The notes under the pieces: generated by a model | Told to the model about the DNA's origin: nothing | Seen by the model: only the letters and a program-made list of their open reading frames with translations | The model's database searches: none | NCBI GenBank assembly: GCA_022801735.1 | Contig: JAAWSW010000040.1 | Coordinates: forward strand, 1 to 11,496 | DNA: 11,496 nt | Reading direction: 5' to 3' | DNA from: Bacilli bacterium | Lineage (GTDB): Bacteria > Bacillota_I > Bacilli_A > RF39 > UBA660 | Program-made: the position numbers and the translations under genes | Shown here: positions 1 to 6,224 of the stretch, in pieces | Position numbering within the stretch: position 1 is the stretch's first letter | How the letters are laid out: every line of letters begins with the position of its first letter

Positions 1-186
1 CTAACTTATTAAACCACTCTAACCCTAAAACATATAAATATTGTAGTAATACTACTATACTATCTATTAATCATATACACCTTATATAAACTAAAATCCA
101 AACAAATAAAAGGATTAATCATTTTAATATTAATAATAATCATACACCACAACATCAATTACTTTGATAATAATAACTCATTAACA
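1..186 (+). pseudogene. comEC: Remnant of the ComEC membrane (competence) domain, frame broken
   Basis: The frame of the MBL domain stays open upstream to position 13 and encodes two hydrophobic stretches (about 37-102 and 118-144) separated by a Lys-rich turn, then a short Asn/Asp-rich linker into DVGQGDS. That is what precedes the MBL domain in full-length ComEC. A TAA at 10-12 closes this frame and no usable start codon lies between. Another frame is open from 3 to 86. A one-base shift anywhere in 13-86, for example in the AAAA run at 27-30, would join the two into a continuous membrane segment. I infer a frameshift mutation or sequencing/assembly indel in a gene whose 5' part lies before the window. 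A split comEC remains possible. Confidence 0.55.
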
Positions 187-939
187 ATGATAGACGTAGG
201 GCAAGGAGATAGTTTATTATTAAAACTCGCACACAATCAAGGAAACATATTAATAGATACAGGAGGCCAGCCATCATTCAATGGCGAAAAACCATATGAT
301 TTAGCTCAAAACAAAATAATACCATACTTAAAATCAGAAGGTATCAATAAATTAGATTACTTAATATTAACGCATGGAGACTTCGATCATGCAGGAATGA
401 GCATAAACTTATTAAAAAAATTTAAAGTAAATAATATTTTATTAAATAGTAATAACGACAACACCACAGAAAAACAAATAATAAATTATTCCAAAAAACA
501 CCATATAAAATATAAAAAAATAAGACAAGACAAAATAAAAATACAAAAAACAATTCTAAACTTTTTAAATAGTCAAAAATCATTTAATGAAAATGATGAT
601 AGTTTAATTATTTATACAAAAATAAAAAACCAGAATATATTATTAATGGGAGATGCAGAAGAGGAAAGAGAAAATTATATTTTAAATACATATAATTTGC
701 CAAAAATGGATATATTAAAAGTAGGCCATCACGGTTCAAATACAAGTACATCTCTCAAACTTATAAACAAAATTAGGCCTAATATAAGTTTAATTTCCGC
801 AGGTAATAATAATTTATATGGTCACCCCCATAAACAAACAATAGAAAAACTTAAGAATAGTAAAGTTCTAATTACCAAAATTGATGGTTCTATTAAAATA
901 AATTTAAATAATAAAACCATCAAAACATGCGCCCGCTAA
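187..939 (+). CDS. comEC: ComEC/Rec2 C-terminal metallo-beta-lactamase domain (5'-incomplete or disrupted gene)
   Basis: This is the cytoplasmic or extracytoplasmic MBL-fold domain found at the C terminus of the DNA-uptake channel ComEC, which moves single-stranded DNA across the membrane during competence; the domain is proposed to be a nuclease. Visible motifs, numbered from the Met at 187, are MIDVGQGDS (1-9), ILIDTGG (21-27), the metal motif LTHGDFDH (61-68), LLMGDAEEE (152-160), LKVGHHGSNTSTS (177-189) and YGHPH (211-215). All ComEC MBL hallmarks are therefore present. The ATG at 187 is the only ATG/GTG/TTG in this frame after the stop at 10-12, but it lies inside the conserved strand leading to DVGQGDS and has no ribosome binding site. 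It is probably an internal methionine of a longer protein. Family identity is very secure; the start is not. A terminator follows at 962-988. Confidence 0.9.
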   Translation: MIDVGQGDSLLLKLAHNQGNILIDTGGQPSFNGEKPYDLAQNKIIPYLKSEGINKLDYLILTHGDFDHAGMSINLLKKFKVNNILLNSNNDNTTEKQIINYSKKHHIKYKKIRQDKIKIQKTILNFLNSQKSFNENDDSLIIYTKIKNQNILLMGDAEEERENYILNTYNLPKMDILKVGHHGSNTSTSLKLINKIRPNISLISAGNNNLYGHPHKQTIEKLKNSKVLITKIDGSIKINLNNKTIKTCAR

Positions 940-950
940 TGCATTTAGCG
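934..950 (+). terminator. Weak hairpin over the comEC stop codon
   Basis: CGCTAA (934-939) pairs with TTAGCG (945-950) around a 5-base loop and is followed by TTTATAT. It is only six pairs and lacks a true U run. It may help fold the 3' end before the stronger hairpin at 962-981. Confidence 0.3.
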
Positions 951-961
951 TTTATATAGAT

Positions 962-988
962 AGTCCCTTTATTAAGGGACTTTTATTT
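962..988 (+). terminator. Rho-independent terminator after comEC
   Basis: AGTCCCTT (962-969) and AAGGGACT (974-981) form a perfect 8-bp stem with a TATT loop, followed by TTTATTT. It closes the comEC transcript and separates it from the promoter at 997. The stem is also self-complementary enough to act weakly on the other strand, where a run of A precedes it. Confidence 0.85.
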
Positions 989-996
989 ATATAAAA

Positions 997-1024
997 TTGA
1001 CAAAAATATAAAATAGTATATAAT
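997..1024 (+). promoter_or_regulatory. Sigma-A promoter of the 153-aa hypothetical gene
   Basis: A perfect -35 TTGACA (997-1002) and a perfect -10 TATAAT (1019-1024) are separated by 16 bases, just after the comEC terminator and about 31 bases before the start codon. Both hexamers match consensus, so strong constitutive transcription is expected. No operator-like palindrome is evident. Confidence 0.8.
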
Positions 1025-1055
1025 ACTCAGTACATAAAAAGAAGGAGGAAATAAA

Positions 1056-1517
1056 ATGAAAGAACAAAACAATATAATTGAAATTGGTTCTGGTGATATC
1101 GCATATGTATATGATAACCCAAGATATAAATTACAAGATCCAGAAAGTCCTATCACTAAAATGTGGACTGAACAATATAAACACTTATTAGAAACAGAAA
1201 ATCGATCAATACTTTGCCCAGAAACAAAATTTATTTTTGCTTGCTGTGGTATATCTATAATAAATAATCACCTGATGCACATACCTTATATACATGGAAT
1301 TATAATGCTAGGTTCCATAGCTGCACTCGCAAAACAATTTTATGCACCATCATATCGTAAACACGAAAAGTTTGAATATGCTATTTTAAACTACCAAGAT
1401 TTAAAAAGATACGAGGAATTGCACCCAACCGAAAAAAGCGTTATTAATAATAAAACATTAAAAGGTATATCAAAAAGAAAAATGAAAAAGAGAGTTGAAT
1501 CAGTTCAAAAAAATTAA
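1056..1517 (+). CDS. Hypothetical protein with central hydrophobic segment, paralogue of the next gene
   Basis: I do not recognise this 153-residue protein. The N-terminal part (1-56) is polar. Residues 58-70 and 75-95 form a hydrophobic hairpin-like region that could be one or two membrane segments. The C-terminal part (about 99-153) is basic and ends in Lys/Arg-rich helices. Residues 99-149 closely match residues 34-86 of the protein encoded at 1615-1896 (about 26 of 49 aligned positions identical, including QDL-RYEEL and LKGI), and the WTE motif near residue 37 is also shared. The start is supported by AAGGAGG (1042-1048), 7 bases before ATG. It has its own near-consensus promoter and is monocistronic or read through into the next gene. 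There is no signal peptide and no recognisable catalytic motif, so function is unknown. It is certainly expressed-looking and probably membrane-associated. Confidence 0.8.
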   Translation: MKEQNNIIEIGSGDIAYVYDNPRYKLQDPESPITKMWTEQYKHLLETENRSILCPETKFIFACCGISIINNHLMHIPYIHGIIMLGSIAALAKQFYAPSYRKHEKFEYAILNYQDLKRYEELHPTEKSVINNKTLKGISKRKMKKRVESVQKN

Positions 1518-1540
1518 CTACTTAAAAAGTTTTTTTAAAT

Positions 1541-1569
1541 TTGACATTATGACAAACAAATGATAAAAT
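1541..1569 (+). promoter_or_regulatory. Sigma-A promoter with extended -10 for the 93-aa gene
   Basis: TTGACA (1541-1546), a 17-base spacer and TAAAAT (1564-1569), with TG at 1561-1562 giving an extended -10. A short T run (about 1530-1536) lies just upstream and may mark the end of the preceding transcript, but only a very weak stem (ACTT/AAGT) precedes it. Confidence 0.75.
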
Positions 1570-1614
1570 AACCACTATATTCCACATTTAACAAGGAATA
1601 AGGAGGAAATAAAA

Positions 1615-1896
1615 ATGACAAACGAAAACGAAAAACCAAGAATCGCAATCAGAGAAATTTGGACAGAAAATCTAAAAAAATTAAATGAACAAGAAGGATT
1701 TTCATTAATAAAAAGTTATAAAAAAAGTAAATTCAAATTTGCAATCGCACATTTTCAAGATTTAGCGCGCTATGAAGAATTAGATCCTGAAGATAAATCA
1801 ATAATGAATAATCCAGATTTAAAAGGTATTACAAAAATTCGTTTAAAAAGAAGGGTAGAAGCAATGCGCGCTACAGATTCTGATTATAGATTATAA
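1615..1896 (+). CDS. Small hypothetical basic protein, soluble paralogue of the preceding gene
   Basis: This 93-residue, highly charged protein has no assigned function. It has an N-terminal helix containing IWTENLKKL (15-23) and a conserved C-terminal block (34-86) with FQDLARYEELDP, a NN-DLKGI turn and a basic tail IRLKRRVEAM. The same two blocks occur at the N and C ends of the protein at 1056-1517, where a hydrophobic stretch lies between them. This gene therefore looks like the core of the family and its neighbour like an inserted, membrane-anchored version. AAGGAGG (1600-1606) sits 8 bases before ATG, and the sequence from the ribosome binding site to the start is almost identical to that of the neighbour, which points to tandem duplication. 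It has its own promoter. The last 13 bases overlap the end of the convergent gene on the other strand. The basic tail could bind nucleic acid, but nothing proves this. Confidence 0.8.
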   Translation: MTNENEKPRIAIREIWTENLKKLNEQEGFSLIKSYKKSKFKFAIAHFQDLARYEELDPEDKSIMNNPDLKGITKIRLKRRVEAMRATDSDYRL

Positions 1897-2420
1897 GTAT
1901 TAATTCCATATTTTTCATTAAGCGGATCATAAAATAAATCACAAATAGGTGGGTAATAAGTCAAAAAACCAAATACAATATACACTAAAATAATTCCTAC
2001 AATACTAACAACATTAAGTTTACTCAAGTTATTTGAAGTCAAAATACGATAACTAATAACTTGACCAATAACAATTGTAATGAATAAACAAATTAAATTA
2101 AGTGGCATATTTTCACCTAACAAATAATAAAAAGGCAAATAAATAATTAAAAAAACGGGAATACTTAAACTAGCGCTTACAAATAAAGACGCTAAAAAAT
2201 TATCCCTTTTTTGATGAAAAAATTTCAAAATCAAAAAATCAAATATTCCATAAAATACAGTCGCACTAAAAAGCATTTTCATATGTTCAAAAACACTTTC
2301 ATTAACAGGAAAAAAAATACTAAATAAAGTATTAGAAAAAAAGTCATACATAAAATGAAAAGGAAAACATAAAACAAAAATCGCAATACATGCAGCCCCT
2401 TTAATCCACTTCAACCACAT
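1884..2420 (-). CDS. DUF6512-like multipass membrane protein
   Basis: A 178-residue integral membrane protein with five or six hydrophobic helices (about 8-24, 50-68, 77-101, 106-124 and 135-154). The conserved segment FFPVNESVFEHMKMLF (36-51) and the ending FLTYYPPICDLFYDPL (152-167), then YGI, match the pattern I associate with the DUF6512 family, whose biochemical role is unknown. The frame extends upstream to an ATG at 2507, but I choose the internal ATG at 2420. It is preceded at 7 bases by a perfect AAGGAGG (complement of 2428-2434), and the 29 upstream residues are low in complexity and poorly family-like. It is transcribed away from dnaG and converges on the 93-aa gene with a 13-base overlap. 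A TATAAT on the minus strand (2450-2445) may be its -10; no convincing -35 is paired with it. Confidence 0.8.
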   Translation of the reverse strand: MWLKWIKGAACIAIFVLCFPFHFMYDFFSNTLFSIFFPVNESVFEHMKMLFSATVFYGIFDFLILKFFHQKRDNFLASLFVSASLSIPVFLIIYLPFYYLLGENMPLNLICLFITIVIGQVISYRILTSNNLSKLNVVSIVGIILVYIVFGFLTYYPPICDLFYDPLNEKYGINTYNL

Positions 2421-2541
2421 AAAAAAGCCTCCTTTTTTATAAATATTATATGAAATTTCAAAAAAATTATGTTTTTTTGTCAAAAAAAAAGGAAATAGGG
2501 GTACCAATGTCGTATATTATATATAGGGGAGTATGATGCCA
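2421..2541. promoter_or_regulatory. Divergent control region between the DUF6512 gene and dnaG
   Basis: A 121-base, extremely AT-rich spacer with runs of A and T. On the minus strand it contains the ribosome binding site (2428-2434) and a possible -10 TATAAT (2450-2445). On the plus strand the -10-like TATATT/TATTAT (2513-2520) and the ribosome binding site AGGGGAG (2525-2531) serve dnaG. A TTGACA on the minus strand (2483-2478) lies 27 bases from the TATAAT, too far for a standard promoter. Both operons must start here, but the exact promoters are not resolved. Confidence 0.4.
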
Positions 2542-4272
2542 ATGAGTTTTCTTAGTCAAGAAAAAATAGCAGAAATTAGAGATAGCGTCGATATAGTAGA
2601 CATCATATCAAATTATGTTTCATTAGTACCAAAAGGAAAAAACTATTTTGGAGTTTGTCCATTTCACGATGACAACAATCCAAGTATGAGTGTTAATAAA
2701 GACAAAAAAATATATAAATGTTTTTCTTGTGGCGCCACTGGAACCGTATTTAAATTTGTTATGGATTATGAAAACATATCATTCATAGAAGCCGTAAAAA
2801 AAGTTGGAGAAAGTGCTGGTATAAATGTTAATTTAGGTAAAATAGAAAAACCAAGAAACAACACAAAACTTCACGATATATATGACCTAAGTTTAAAATT
2901 CTACATAAATAACATAAATACAGCTGCTGGTAAAGAAGCCAAAGATTATTTACATGGACGCGGTATAACCGACGAAATAATTAAAGAGTTTCAAATTGGA
3001 CTAGCCCTAAACGGTAAGGACAAACTATCAAATCTATTACTAAAAAAATTTGACGAAAAAGAAGTTATGAAAAGTGGTCTTATTAATAAAAACGCCTATG
3101 GATATTTAGACTTATTCTACGACCGCATAATGTTTCCACTATATGATTTAAATGGTAACGTAGTCGCTTATAGTGGACGTATATACAACAAAGAAGATAA
3201 TTCAAAATACTTTAACACATGGGAAACTGAAGTCTTCAAAAAAGGAGAACTTCTTTACAATTATCATAGAGCCAAAGATATTGCAAGACAAAAAAACCAA
3301 ATAATCGTAACAGAAGGCTTTATGGACGTTATAAGATGCCACTCAATCGGTATCAAAAACGTCGTTGCCACAATGGGCACTGCTGTAACAAAAGAACAAG
3401 CAATTCTAATAAAAAAAATGGCGAAAGACGTAATACTTTGCTTTGATGGCGACGAAGCAGGAGCAAAAGCCACAATGGCTTGTTCAGACCTCTTATTATC
3501 TTTAGGTGTAACTCCAAAAATAATAAGATTAGAAAATAACATGGACCCTGACGAATACATCGTAAAACATGGTAATGATTTTGAATCAAAAATAAAACAT
3601 ACTATAAACATAATGGATTTTAAACTAGATTATTTAAAACATGGAAAAAACTTAAATAATACAGTAGATGAAGCCAAATATGTTAACGAAGCCATAAAAG
3701 AAATAAAAAAAATAGACGACGAAATATTACAAGAACTTACAATAAAGAAAGTCGCTAAAGAAACAGAACTAGATGAAGCACTAATTCGCAGTAAAATAGA
3801 ACCAGTACAAAAAGTAAAAGAAATAAAACAAAAACCTAAACCAAAAGTAAAAATAGACAAATATGAAATGGCCGAGAGAAACTTAATCTATTATATGTTA
3901 AGAAGTACAGAAGTAATAAAAATGTACAACGCCAAAGTAACATATATGCCAACCAAAGAATATAGACTACTAGCAAGAGAAATAAAAATGTTTTATAAAG
4001 ATAATGGTTTCATAAATGAGGCAGATTTGATAGATTACGTTGAATGCGATGAAGAAACATTAAAAACATTATCAAAAGTCGAAGAAGCAAATCTAAAAGA
4101 AAACTTTTCAATAGAAGAAATAGAAGATTATATAAATGTAATAAAAGATTATAATATTAAATACGAAGTAAATAGGCTAACAACACAAATGAAACAAGAA
4201 TTAGATCCACTAAAAAAAGCCGAAATTGCTCAAAAAATAGTAAATTTAAAAAAGGAGTGTAACAATGTTTAA
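2533..4272 (+). CDS. dnaG: DNA primase
   Basis: Makes the short RNA primers for replication forks, working with the replicative helicase. Numbered from the first Met, the zinc-binding domain has C42-x2-H45 and C63-x2-C66 (in CPFH and CFSC). The RNA polymerase basic region follows, and the TOPRIM metal site has EGFMDV (E261), DGDEAG (D305, D307) and DPDE (338-341). A Lys-rich linker near 425-440 leads to the C-terminal helicase-interaction domain (about 445-579). Length (579, or 576 from the third candidate start) is normal for Bacillota. Three methionines lie at 2533, 2536 and 2542. The ribosome binding site AGGGGAG (2525-2531) is only 1 base from the first, 4 from the second and 10 from the third, so the ATG at 2542 (MSFLSQEK) is the likely true start. 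It is the first gene of a primase-sigma factor-tRNA methylase operon and overlaps rpoD by 8 bases. Confidence 0.97.
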   Translation: MMPMSFLSQEKIAEIRDSVDIVDIISNYVSLVPKGKNYFGVCPFHDDNNPSMSVNKDKKIYKCFSCGATGTVFKFVMDYENISFIEAVKKVGESAGINVNLGKIEKPRNNTKLHDIYDLSLKFYINNINTAAGKEAKDYLHGRGITDEIIKEFQIGLALNGKDKLSNLLLKKFDEKEVMKSGLINKNAYGYLDLFYDRIMFPLYDLNGNVVAYSGRIYNKEDNSKYFNTWETEVFKKGELLYNYHRAKDIARQKNQIIVTEGFMDVIRCHSIGIKNVVATMGTAVTKEQAILIKKMAKDVILCFDGDEAGAKATMACSDLLLSLGVTPKIIRLENNMDPDEYIVKHGNDFESKIKHTINIMDFKLDYLKHGKNLNNTVDEAKYVNEAIKEIKKIDDEILQELTIKKVAKETELDEALIRSKIEPVQKVKEIKQKPKPKVKIDKYEMAERNLIYYMLRSTEVIKMYNAKVTYMPTKEYRLLAREIKMFYKDNGFINEADLIDYVECDEETLKTLSKVEEANLKENFSIEEIEDYINVIKDYNIKYEVNRLTTQMKQELDPLKKAEIAQKIVNLKKECNNV

Positions 4273-5338
4273 TGAAATAAAAAGTTTTGAAGATAGAAAA
4301 AATGAACTAATTGCAACAGGAAAGAAAAAAGGACAAATCACGTATGAAGAATTAGCAGATAAACTAAAGGGATTAGAATTAGATGCTGATTCATTAGATG
4401 ATTTATATAACGCCCTTAGCGAAAATAATATAATGGTAGTATCAGAAAACGCAGAAGATGATGATGCTGACGCTAATGCAGATACAGAAACATTAACTAA
4501 AGATTTAACAATCAATGACCCAGTAAGAATGTATTTAAAAGAAATAGGTCAAATTAAATTATTAACAAACGAAGAAGAAGCAGAACTTGCAGACCGAATT
4601 GTCGAAGGAGACGAATTAGCAAAAGCAACACTAGCCGAAGCCAATTTACGTCTAGTTGTAAGTATAGCCAAAAGATACGTTGGTAGAGGAATGTTATTCC
4701 TAGACCTAATTCAAGAAGGAAATATTGGACTAATGAAAGCAGTAGATAAATTCGATGCTGAAAAAGGTTTCAAATTTTCTACATATGCTACATGGTGGAT
4801 TAGACAAGCCATCACAAGAGCAATTGCTGACCAAGCAAGAACTATCCGTGTTCCAGTTCATATGGTTGAAACAATCAATAAACTAGCACGAGTTGAAAGA
4901 CAATTAACTTTAGAATTAAATAGGGAACCAACCGAAGAAGAATTATCTAAAAAAATGGGAACAACAGTAGAAAAAATTAGAGATATATATAAAATCAGCC
5001 AAGAACCAGTAAGTTTAGAAACTCCAATAGGTGAAGAAGACGATTCACACTTAGGAGATTTCATTCCAGATGAAACAAATATGAGCCCAGAAGAATTCGC
5101 CATAAACGAATTATTAAAAGACGAAATTTCAGAAGTGTTATTAACTTTAACAGAAAGAGAAGAAAAAGTAATAAGATTACGTTTTGGTTTAGAAGATGGA
5201 AGACCAAGAACTTTAGAAGAAGTTGGACAATTATTTGGAGTTACAAGAGAACGTATAAGACAAATAGAAGCCAAAGCCCTTAGAAAATTACGTCATCCAT
5301 CACGCAGTCGTAAACTAAAAGACTATTTAGGTGACTAA
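4265..5338 (+). CDS. rpoD: Primary RNA polymerase sigma factor (sigma-70/SigA)
   Basis: The housekeeping sigma factor that directs RNA polymerase to TTGACA/TATAAT promoters like those in this window. A region 1.1-like N terminus (1-76) ends in an Asp-rich stretch. Region 1.2 has DPVRMYLKEIG (85-95). Region 2 runs about 125-200 with LRLVVSIAKRY, DLIQEGNIGLMKAVDKFD and the -10 recognition helix STYATWWIRQAITRAI (172-187). Region 3 covers about 205-270, with EPVSLETPIGEE. Region 4 ends in the -35 binding helix-turn-helix TLEEVGQLFGVTRERIRQIE (316-335) and RKLRHPSRSRKL. At 357 residues it is the compact Bacillota form, without the large non-conserved insert of proteobacterial sigma-70. AAAGGAG (4251-4257) inside the dnaG end lies 7 bases before ATG. 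The 8-base overlap with dnaG and 1-base overlap with trmK imply translational coupling. Confidence 0.98.
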   Translation: MFNEIKSFEDRKNELIATGKKKGQITYEELADKLKGLELDADSLDDLYNALSENNIMVVSENAEDDDADANADTETLTKDLTINDPVRMYLKEIGQIKLLTNEEEAELADRIVEGDELAKATLAEANLRLVVSIAKRYVGRGMLFLDLIQEGNIGLMKAVDKFDAEKGFKFSTYATWWIRQAITRAIADQARTIRVPVHMVETINKLARVERQLTLELNREPTEEELSKKMGTTVEKIRDIYKISQEPVSLETPIGEEDDSHLGDFIPDETNMSPEEFAINELLKDEISEVLLTLTEREEKVIRLRFGLEDGRPRTLEEVGQLFGVTRERIRQIEAKALRKLRHPSRSRKLKDYLGD

Positions 5339-5946
5339 TGAAACTAACAAAACGATTACAAGCAATTTGTGACTTAATAGATGAAGGTAGTAGAGTAATA
5401 GATGTAGGCGCTGATCATGCACTAGTAGATATATATTTAACAAAGTATAAAAACTGTAAATGTATAGCCACTGACATATCAGAAAACTGCATTCAAAAAG
5501 CCAAAGAAAATATAAAAAAAAATAACCTAAACATTCAAACCATAGTAACAGACGGCTTAAACAACATAAATTTAAAAGACGAAAAAATAATTATTGCAGG
5601 TATGGGGGCTCATACCATATTAAAAATATTAAACAAAAATATAACCAATGATTTAATCATAAGTGCTCATACCGACATCCCATTACTAAGAAAAGAAATA
5701 CAAAAGAAAGGTTATTACATAGAAAATGAAAAAGTAATACATGAAAAACACTATTATGTAATAACTTACTACAAATATGGCAAAGGTAAAAAACAGAATA
5801 ATTTAATAACTACATTTATCCAAGATAAAAGTTACATAAATCATTTAATGAACAAATATAAAATTAAATATCAAAACAAAAAAGGGCTAAGTAAATTAAA
5901 ATACCTTTATATAGTAAATAAACTAAAGAGGAAGACTAAACAATAG
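5338..5946 (+). CDS. trmK: tRNA (adenine-22-N1)-methyltransferase
   Basis: An S-adenosylmethionine-dependent Rossmann-fold enzyme that places m1A at position 22 of tRNAs. Motifs seen are the N-terminal LTKRLQAICDLI (3-14), the SAM-binding VIDVGADHALVDIYL (20-34), the acidic ATDIS (44-48), the motif IAGMGAHTI (86-94), where the family usually has GMGG, and HEKHYYVITYY near 135-145. A Lys/Asn-rich coiled tail (about 150-202) replaces the usual C-terminal helical domain. At 202 residues it is somewhat short. ATG overlaps the rpoD stop (TAATG). The ribosome binding site AGGTGA (5329-5334) is weak and close, so translation is probably coupled to rpoD. The dnaG-rpoD-trmK order is a classic Bacillota arrangement, which supports the call independently. 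The usual next gene (nif3/yqfO-like) is absent; a terminator and the RHS gene follow instead. Confidence 0.92.
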   Translation: MKLTKRLQAICDLIDEGSRVIDVGADHALVDIYLTKYKNCKCIATDISENCIQKAKENIKKNNLNIQTIVTDGLNNINLKDEKIIIAGMGAHTILKILNKNITNDLIISAHTDIPLLRKEIQKKGYYIENEKVIHEKHYYVITYYKYGKGKKQNNLITTFIQDKSYINHLMNKYKIKYQNKKGLSKLKYLYIVNKLKRKTKQ

Positions 5947-5959
5947 TCCTCTTCTTTTT
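5928..5959 (+). terminator. Rho-independent terminator of the dnaG-rpoD-trmK operon
   Basis: GAGGAAGACTA (5928-5938) pairs with TAGTCCTCTTC (5944-5954) around a 5-base loop, with one A-C mismatch and one G-T pair, and is followed by TTTTT (5955-5959). The stem contains the trmK stop codon (TAG 5944-5946), so termination is built into the gene end. Confidence 0.85.
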
Positions 5960-5985
5960 ATCTTAAAATAACACTAAGATAGGGA

Positions 5986-6014
5986 TTTACTTTTTGTAAA
6001 AAATAATGTATATT
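5986..6014 (+). promoter_or_regulatory. Probable promoter of the RHS gene
   Basis: TTTACT (5986-5991), 17 bases, TATATT (6009-6014). Both boxes depart from consensus (4 of 6 and 5 of 6), so it would be moderate in strength. It leaves a leader of roughly 125 bases before the ATG at 6147. A second -10-like TAGAAT at 6020-6025 has no good -35. Confidence 0.45.
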
Positions 6015-6086
6015 TTAAATAGAATAAACTCCTTATGTTGTTCAACCAGTAAAGTTGGTGATATATGAAGCAGAAATAGGAAGTAG

Positions 6087-6114
6087 TATGCTGTATGCTG
6101 TATGTTGTGTGTTG
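6087..6114 (+). repeat. Four-copy heptamer tandem repeat in the RHS leader
   Basis: Four consecutive 7-base units read TATGCTG, TATGCTG, TATGTTG and TGTGTTG. The first two are identical and the last two differ by one or two bases. The array is the most GC-rich part of this leader and lies between the promoter and the ribosome binding site of the giant gene, where copy-number slippage could alter expression. A 9-codon reading frame (ATG 6088 to TAA 6117, MLYAVCCVL) runs through the array behind AGGAAG (6078-6083). I list that as a possible leader peptide only. Confidence 0.7.
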
Positions 6115-6128
6115 TAAACCCAATTAGT

Positions 6129-6134
6129 AAGGAG
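6129..6134 (+). promoter_or_regulatory. Ribosome binding site of the RHS gene
   Basis: AAGGAG ends 12 bases before ATG 6147, a rather long spacing, but no nearer purine-rich motif or alternative in-frame start exists. The signal peptide begins directly at this ATG, which supports the start. Confidence 0.7.
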
Positions 6135-6146
6135 AATTATTGTTTT

Positions 6147-6224
6147 ATGATTAAACACATACAAAAGGTGGTATTATCATTAATACCCTTTTGCATATTT
6201 TTATTATTAGTTCCTGTTTCTGCT
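6147..6224 (+). other. Signal peptide of the RHS protein
   Basis: Residues 1-26: a basic start (K3, H4, K7), an uninterrupted hydrophobic core (about 8-24) and a V-S-A site at 24-26 before L27. This fits Sec export and type I signal peptidase cleavage. There is no lipobox cysteine at the cleavage site (C16 lies within the core). Confidence 0.85.

Noticed and set aside
1518..1540. Terminator between the two small genes
   Set aside because: There is a T run, but the preceding stem is at most four A/T-rich pairs, so readthrough into the second gene is as likely as termination.
1056..1896. Toxin-antitoxin interpretation of the small gene pair
   Set aside because: The genes are separated by about 100 bases with separate promoters, and they are paralogues of each other, which is not the usual toxin-antitoxin layout; no known toxin motif is visible.
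2421..2507. N-terminal extension of the DUF6512-like protein to the ATG at 2507
   Set aside because: The internal ATG at 2420 has a perfect ribosome binding site at the right spacing; the extension spans that site and the likely -10 element.
3264..3860. Minus-strand open frames inside dnaG
   Set aside because: They are antisense to the conserved TOPRIM and linker codons of primase, have no ribosome binding site, and their Ser/Phe/Leu-rich composition is the expected shadow of AT-rich Lys/Glu coding.
4246..5274. Minus-strand open frames opposite rpoD
   Set aside because: Both are complementary to sigma factor regions that are fully conserved on the plus strand, and both are Ser-rich artefacts with no own signals.
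6030..6086. Possible riboswitch or structured leader upstream of the RHS gene
   Set aside because: Only a small stem (TCAAC/GTTGG near 6042-6059) can be drawn, and I find no match to the c-di-GMP, T-box or other aptamer cores that I can recall.
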